This document shows positions 29,763-33,098 of a stretch of 33,098 nucleotides of DNA, piece by piece. Positions within the stretch are counted from its first letter, which is position 1; every line of letters starts with the position of its first letter. Source of the DNA: an uncultured bacterium (GTDB taxonomy: Bacteria > Patescibacteriota > Microgenomatia > UBA1400 > PJMF01); the NCBI GenBank assembly GCA_903891335.1, contig CAITDX010000044.1, forward strand, positions 1 through 33,098. The letters run 5' to 3'. Both the position numbers and the translations under genes were made by a program. The notes under the pieces were generated by a model. The model saw only the letters and a program-made list of their open reading frames with translations. It had not been told where the DNA came from and did not search any database.

Positions 29763-30503
29763 CTACTTCTTCTTCGTCTGATTCTTGATACTTTCAATCA
29801 CGCGCTGCACTTCCTCATCGGGAGCCAAGTAGTAGTGACGAATCGGTCGAGCCTGATCATCAAATTCGTAGACCAGTGGAATGCAGTAGGGCACGGTCAA
29901 ATCGACCACCGCTTCATCAGAAAGATTATCAAGATATTTGATAATCGAACGCAGGGAATTATGATGACCTGAGAGAATGATTTGCTTGCCTTGCTTGATC
30001 AATGGCTCAATTTCAGCTTGCCAATAGGGCACACTACGCGCATAAGTATCCTTAAGACACTCTGTCGAAGGCAAAAGGGCCGGATCGATATCTTTGTACT
30101 TAGGATCGTGACTGGGGTGACCAGGATCAGTGATGTCGAGTGTTGGTGGTGGCACATCATAGCTGCGACGCCACAGCGCCACTTGCTCCGCACCGTGTTT
30201 CTCGACGGTTTCTGGTTTATTGAGTCCCTGCAGTGCGCCATAGTGGCGCTCATTGAGCTTCCAACTGTTGACGATGGGAATATACATTTGCTCAGTTGCA
30301 TCAAGCACTGTCCAGAGCGTGCGAATCGCCCGCTTCAGATAAGAAGTAAAGGCAATATCAAAGGTAAAGCCAGCCTCTTTGAGCTTCAAACCATACTGAT
30401 AGGTTTCCTTGATGCCTTCTGGAGTGACATCAATGTCAATCCAACCAGTGAAGCGATCGCTCCAGATAGAGGTACCATGGCGAATAATGACGACTTTAGT
30501 CAT
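29763..30503 (-). CDS. gpmA: 2,3-bisphosphoglycerate-dependent phosphoglycerate mutase
   Basis: 246 aa. RHG at the N-terminus (VVIIRHGTSIW) contains the phosphorylated histidine, NERHYGALQGLNK the catalytic glutamate, and RRSYDVPPP the usual substrate loop. The second histidine motif reads LSGHHNSLRSIIKYLDN where AHGNSLR is standard, so Gly is replaced by His next to the catalytic His; RHGES is RHGTS here, and the NIPTG motif reads TVPYC. These changes are unusual but the enzyme is full length and in an operon with enolase. It interconverts 3- and 2-phosphoglycerate. The ATG overlaps the enolase stop (TAATG), indicating coupled translation. Confidence 0.92.
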   Translation of the reverse strand: MTKVVIIRHGTSIWSDRFTGWIDIDVTPEGIKETYQYGLKLKEAGFTFDIAFTSYLKRAIRTLWTVLDATEQMYIPIVNSWKLNERHYGALQGLNKPETVEKHGAEQVALWRRSYDVPPPTLDITDPGHPSHDPKYKDIDPALLPSTECLKDTYARSVPYWQAEIEPLIKQGKQIILSGHHNSLRSIIKYLDNLSDEAVVDLTVPYCIPLVYEFDDQARPIRHYYLAPDEEVQRVIESIKNQTKKK

Positions 30504-31771
30504 TAGGAAGCTCCTTTCGTAATGCGCTCGATTTCCATCAAGCGATTATATTTCGAGACACGTTCACCTCTAGTCGGACCGACCTTGACGAAAGCAGAAC
30601 CCACTGCCACTGCCACATCCACCATGGTCGCATCATTGGTTTCACCGCCACCTCGATGTGAAGTGGTGGTCATCAAACCATGACGATTGGCCAGCATACA
30701 GCAATCAACAGTCTCAGTAAGCGTGCCAATTTGGTTCAACTTGATCAAAATGGCTGAAATTGCCTTAGTGTCGATCGCTTTTTGCAGACGCTCTACGTTG
30801 GTGACCGTTAAGTCATCGCCAATTAAAGCAACTTTGTGCTGATCAGCGACTACTTTTAGTTTCGTCCAATTTTCCCAATCATCTTCATGCAACATATCTT
30901 CGATGGTGACAATGGGATATTTAGCCAGCCAGGTCTCATAATAGGCAATCAGCTCAGCAGCGTTGAGTTGGCGTTTCTCGACTTTGAGATCATACTTGCC
31001 ATCGACAAAAAACTCACTCGCAGCCGCATCGATCGAGAAGCCAATCTCTGAGCCGGCACTATAACCCGCTCGCTTAATTGCCTCGAGCATGTATGCAAAA
31101 GGAGCTTCGTTGCTCGGTATGCCATTGGGAGCAAAAGCACCCTCATTACCCACATTGGTAGAGAGTTTATTTTCTTTAAGCACTTTGCCGAGTTGATGAT
31201 AGGTTTCCATGATCATGCGGACGTTTTCAGCTACACTGGCATTACTGCGCACCGCCGAAAAACAAAATTCCTGTAGATCGGTGGTTTCATCGGCATGCTT
31301 GCCGCCTTCAATTGCAACCACCATTGGCTGAGGCAGTTTACTCAGGTCAACTCCTGTCTGATAGGTTTCAATAATATGTTGGAAAAGTTCAATTTTTTTA
31401 CTCACTGCCGCAGCATTGGCTACTGCTACTGACACTGCCAAAATGGCATTGCCGCCAAGCTTAGCTTTGTTGGGTGTACCATCAAGCGCAATCATTTTTT
31501 CATCTAGGCTACGCTGATCATAGGCGTCCATGCCGATGACTGCAGGTGCAATAATTTGCTCGATGTTGGCGATTGCTTGCAGCATACCCTTGCCATGCCA
31601 GCGCTTCGCATCGCCATCCATGAGGACAGTGGCTTCGTGAGAACCAGCTGAAGCACCATAGGGCACTGAAGCTCGACCTCGAGAACCATCCTCAAGCGTA
31701 GCAATCACCTCAATGGTGGGGTAGCCACCAGATGCCAAAATTTCTTGGGCCTTAATATTTGAAATTGTCAT
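30503..31771 (-). CDS. eno: Enolase (canonical copy)
   Basis: 422 aa, full length. All main catalytic positions are present by yeast numbering: Ser39 (Ser41), His43 (His45), His159 (His159), Glu168 (Glu168), Glu211 (Glu210 in VGNEGAFAP), Asp246 (Asp248), Glu295 (Glu291), Asp320 (Asp319), Lys345 (Lys344), His373 (His372), Arg374 (Arg373) and Lys396 (Lys396). Only Ser375 is Gly (SHRGGGET). It dehydrates 2-phosphoglycerate to phosphoenolpyruvate. AGAAAGG seven bases before the ATG is the ribosome binding site. It is the first gene of an operon with gpmA, and differs from the degenerate paralogue at 11395. Confidence 0.96.
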   Translation of the reverse strand: MTISNIKAQEILASGGYPTIEVIATLEDGSRGRASVPYGASAGSHEATVLMDGDAKRWHGKGMLQAIANIEQIIAPAVIGMDAYDQRSLDEKMIALDGTPNKAKLGGNAILAVSVAVANAAAVSKKIELFQHIIETYQTGVDLSKLPQPMVVAIEGGKHADETTDLQEFCFSAVRSNASVAENVRMIMETYHQLGKVLKENKLSTNVGNEGAFAPNGIPSNEAPFAYMLEAIKRAGYSAGSEIGFSIDAAASEFFVDGKYDLKVEKRQLNAAELIAYYETWLAKYPIVTIEDMLHEDDWENWTKLKVVADQHKVALIGDDLTVTNVERLQKAIDTKAISAILIKLNQIGTLTETVDCCMLANRHGLMTTTSHRGGGETNDATMVDVAVAVGSAFVKVGPTRGERVSKYNRLMEIERITKGAS

Positions 31772-31797
31772 TGCTGACCTTTCTAAATAATACTGAT

Positions 31798-31826
31798 TTG
31801 CTAAATAAGCAAGCTATTTATATACT
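31798..31826 (+). promoter_or_regulatory. Promoter of the DUF5674 gene
   Basis: TTGCTA (31798-31803) and TATACT (31821-31826) with a 17-nt spacer; the ATG at 31834 follows 7 nt later, so the mRNA would be almost exactly leaderless. Confidence 0.6.
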
Positions 31827-31833
31827 ACTCTTG

Positions 31834-32172
31834 ATGTTAATTCTACTAGATCAACGCGCAACCAACCAACAAATCCAACAAGCAGCTGAAGATTTGGACG
31901 GCTATATTAAGTTTGTAGTTGATGTCGAATCTGGAAAACTAACCATTGGTGGCGCTCGCCATGTCGATGGAGAACAGCTGTTATTACAACAAGGTAGTCA
32001 ACAAAAAAATCTCTGGGGAGGTGGCTTTGACAGTGACGACGAAAGCTTAGATTTTGATTCAATGATCAATATTCGCCCTCATGACAATAATCCGAGTCGA
32101 GAAGTCATTAGCCTAGAAACTCGTGGTCAAATTATTGTCAAACTTAAGGAAAAATTACCATGGAACATCTGA
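31834..32172 (+). CDS. DUF5674 family protein
   Basis: 112 aa. MLILLDQRATNQQIQQAAED, then YIKFVVDVESGKLTIGGARH, DGEQLLLQQGSQQKNLWGGG and a C-terminal IVKLKEKLP are the DUF5674 layout, a small family common in CPR genomes with no known function. The start at 31834 matches the family and the promoter spacing; an earlier in-frame start at 31759 would lie upstream of the promoter. The gene overlaps its downstream neighbour by 13 nt. Confidence 0.8.
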   Translation: MLILLDQRATNQQIQQAAEDLDGYIKFVVDVESGKLTIGGARHVDGEQLLLQQGSQQKNLWGGGFDSDDESLDFDSMINIRPHDNNPSREVISLETRGQIIVKLKEKLPWNI

Positions 32173-32462
32173 GTACTAAAGCCATTTTGCTTGATATGAC
32201 CACTGATTTGTCAAGAGTTGGGAATTTTACTTTACAAGGAAAAGAAAAGAGAATGCTACAATTCCTCGAAAAACTAAAAACAGCAAAAACCGTGCTGAGC
32301 AACAGAGCTATACCAACAAAAATTAGCTTTTTTGTAGATAGAATCGGTGACTTAATCCAAGCACTTCAGCAAGAAGAAATTCAAGATAAAAGGTTGTTGG
32401 CAGAAGATGCGTTTACGTACGGTAATATTTTGAGTCGGCGAGCAAGTAAACTAATTTCTTAA
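32160..32462 (+). CDS. Small helical partner gene of DUF5674
   Basis: 100 aa, not recognised. All-helical and basic, no signal or membrane segment: an amphipathic core with MLQFLEKLKTAKTVLSN and FFVDRIGDLIQALQQEE. The ATG at 32160 lies inside the last codons of the DUF5674 gene (overlap 13 nt, different frame) and is preceded by AAGGA, so translation is coupled. A two-gene unit of this size resembles toxin-antitoxin or protein-partner pairs, but neither gene matches a known toxin or antitoxin. Confidence 0.65.
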   Translation: MEHLSTKAILLDMTTDLSRVGNFTLQGKEKRMLQFLEKLKTAKTVLSNRAIPTKISFFVDRIGDLIQALQQEEIQDKRLLAEDAFTYGNILSRRASKLIS

Positions 32463-32478
32463 AAACCAAAACAACCAC

Positions 32479-33098
32479 CTAAAGGGTAATTTTACTTCCA
32501 AATAAAGATTTTATTCTACTTTCAGCTGTAAAAAAATATTCTTCTGCTCCTTGCAAAGCGTGTGTAATTAGATTTTGATACATAACTAACTTGCCTTGCT
32601 CTATATTAAATTCCTTAAAAATTTCTTCAATTGCTGCCCGATAAAGATCCGCGAATCTTTGTCGCACCATACTCACCGACTCTTCAAAATCATTAAGAAT
32701 CAAACTCTCTGAAACATAACCTACTTTTTGACTCATTAACTCTTCCATTCTATCGAGAAGCATAATCAAAGGATCAGTAAATTTCATTTTTCTCATCTCA
32801 ATATCAAAATACTTCCAAATCAAAAAAGCATAGCTATACTTTGCACCTTTGAGTTTTGGATCCCAGAAACCAATACTTTTTAGTTCGTTAAATAAAACCT
32901 TCCCTTCTTCTTCGAGCAACAACATTTTTGGATCAACTCTATCGAAATACGCATAAGGAATGCCTTCGAGCACTTCTGGCAAAATACTCATTATTCTTAG
33001 ATGAGGCCACCTTTTAAAAGCCATTAAGTGCCATCTTTCATGTCGTTCATGCTCCATTCTTCCTTCAGGTGTATTTGCATATTTCAGTGCACCAGTAG
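32479..33098 (-). CDS. Hypothetical protein, probably truncated by the window edge
   Basis: The reverse strand encodes 192 aa from an ATG at 33057, but the frame stays open without a stop to base 33098 (13 more codons), so the true start may lie outside the window. The protein is helical and rich in aromatic residues. The N-terminal segment HERHERWHL has clustered His/Glu that could bind metal (EHERHERWH), followed by two long amphipathic helical stretches. No signal peptide or transmembrane segment is visible and no family is recognised. AAGGAAGA immediately before the ATG is too close to be a normal ribosome binding site. Confidence 0.6.
   Translation of the reverse strand, partial: TGALKYANTPEGRMEHERHERWHLMAFKRWPHLRIMSILPEVLEGIPYAYFDRVDPKMLLLEEEGKVLFNELKSIGFWDPKLKGAKYSYAFLIWKYFDIEMRKMKFTDPLIMLLDRMEELMSQKVGYVSESLILNDFEESVSMVRQRFADLYRAAIEEIFKEFNIEQGKLVMYQNLITHALQGAEEYFFTAESRIKSLFGSKITL

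Noticed and set aside
29982-30506. 174-codon forward reading frame opposite the phosphoglycerate mutase gene.
   Set aside because: It is the antisense shadow of a full-length conserved gene.

Overview
The window looks like a chromosomal segment of a small-genome bacterium, most probably of the Patescibacteria/CPR radiation (the lineage within it is not resolved). The reasons are the density of small unrecognised genes, a minimal set of metabolic enzymes, CPR-typical families (DUF5674, DUF5667, a very large PcfJ-domain protein, a bifunctional phosphoglucose/phosphomannose isomerase), a sortase/surface-protein pair, and many promoters placed so close to start codons that the mRNAs should be leaderless or nearly so. 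TGA acts as an ordinary stop (for example in lexA), so the UGA=Gly code of Gracilibacteria/SR1 does not apply.

Layout. 1-4.8 kb: a truncated Na+/Ca2+ exchanger, then a zinc-uptake operon (Fur/Zur-type regulator, ZnuA-, ZnuC- and ZnuB-like genes) whose promoter is covered by a perfect 10-bp inverted repeat, then a DUF1801 gene and a small unknown. 4.8-7.5 kb: a structured non-coding stretch bounded by a copy of the tRNA-Gly 3' end, tRNA-Gly, divergent secreted glycosidase-like and lysozyme-like genes, a candidate stand-alone small RNA, and tRNA-Leu. 7.5-13.4 kb: YgjP-type metallopeptidase, DNA polymerase III delta, a sugar-phosphate block (phosphomannomutase/phosphoglucomutase, PGI/PMI), an enolase paralogue that has lost catalytic residues, and LexA. 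13.4-19.8 kb: cobalamin adenosyltransferase, a 1003-aa PcfJ-domain protein, CTP synthase, ribosomal protein L19, a YraN-type nuclease and tRNA-Glu. 19.9-25.9 kb: envelope and accessory genes, including a membrane-anchored metzincin-like protease, DUF1697, a frameshifted sortase substrate next to its sortase, a Nudix-like protein and a secreted DUF5667 protein. 25.9-33.1 kb: two HAD phosphatases, a frameshifted small gene, a CAP-domain protein with a peroxiredoxin, an orphan HigA antitoxin preceded by a HigB remnant, an eno-gpmA operon carrying the intact enolase, DUF5674 with a small partner, and a truncated unknown.

How the genes fit together. Lower glycolysis (enolase, phosphoglycerate mutase) and hexose-phosphate interconversion are both present but far apart, and the hexose block is followed by the degenerate enolase. 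The cell-surface theme is strong: glycosidase, lysozyme-like protein, metzincin, sortase with substrate, CAP and DUF5667 proteins all carry signal peptides or membrane anchors. Three genes are interrupted by single-base frameshifts or decay (sortase substrate, the 26.5-kb unknown, higB); these are either real pseudogenes or assembly errors and need read-level checking.
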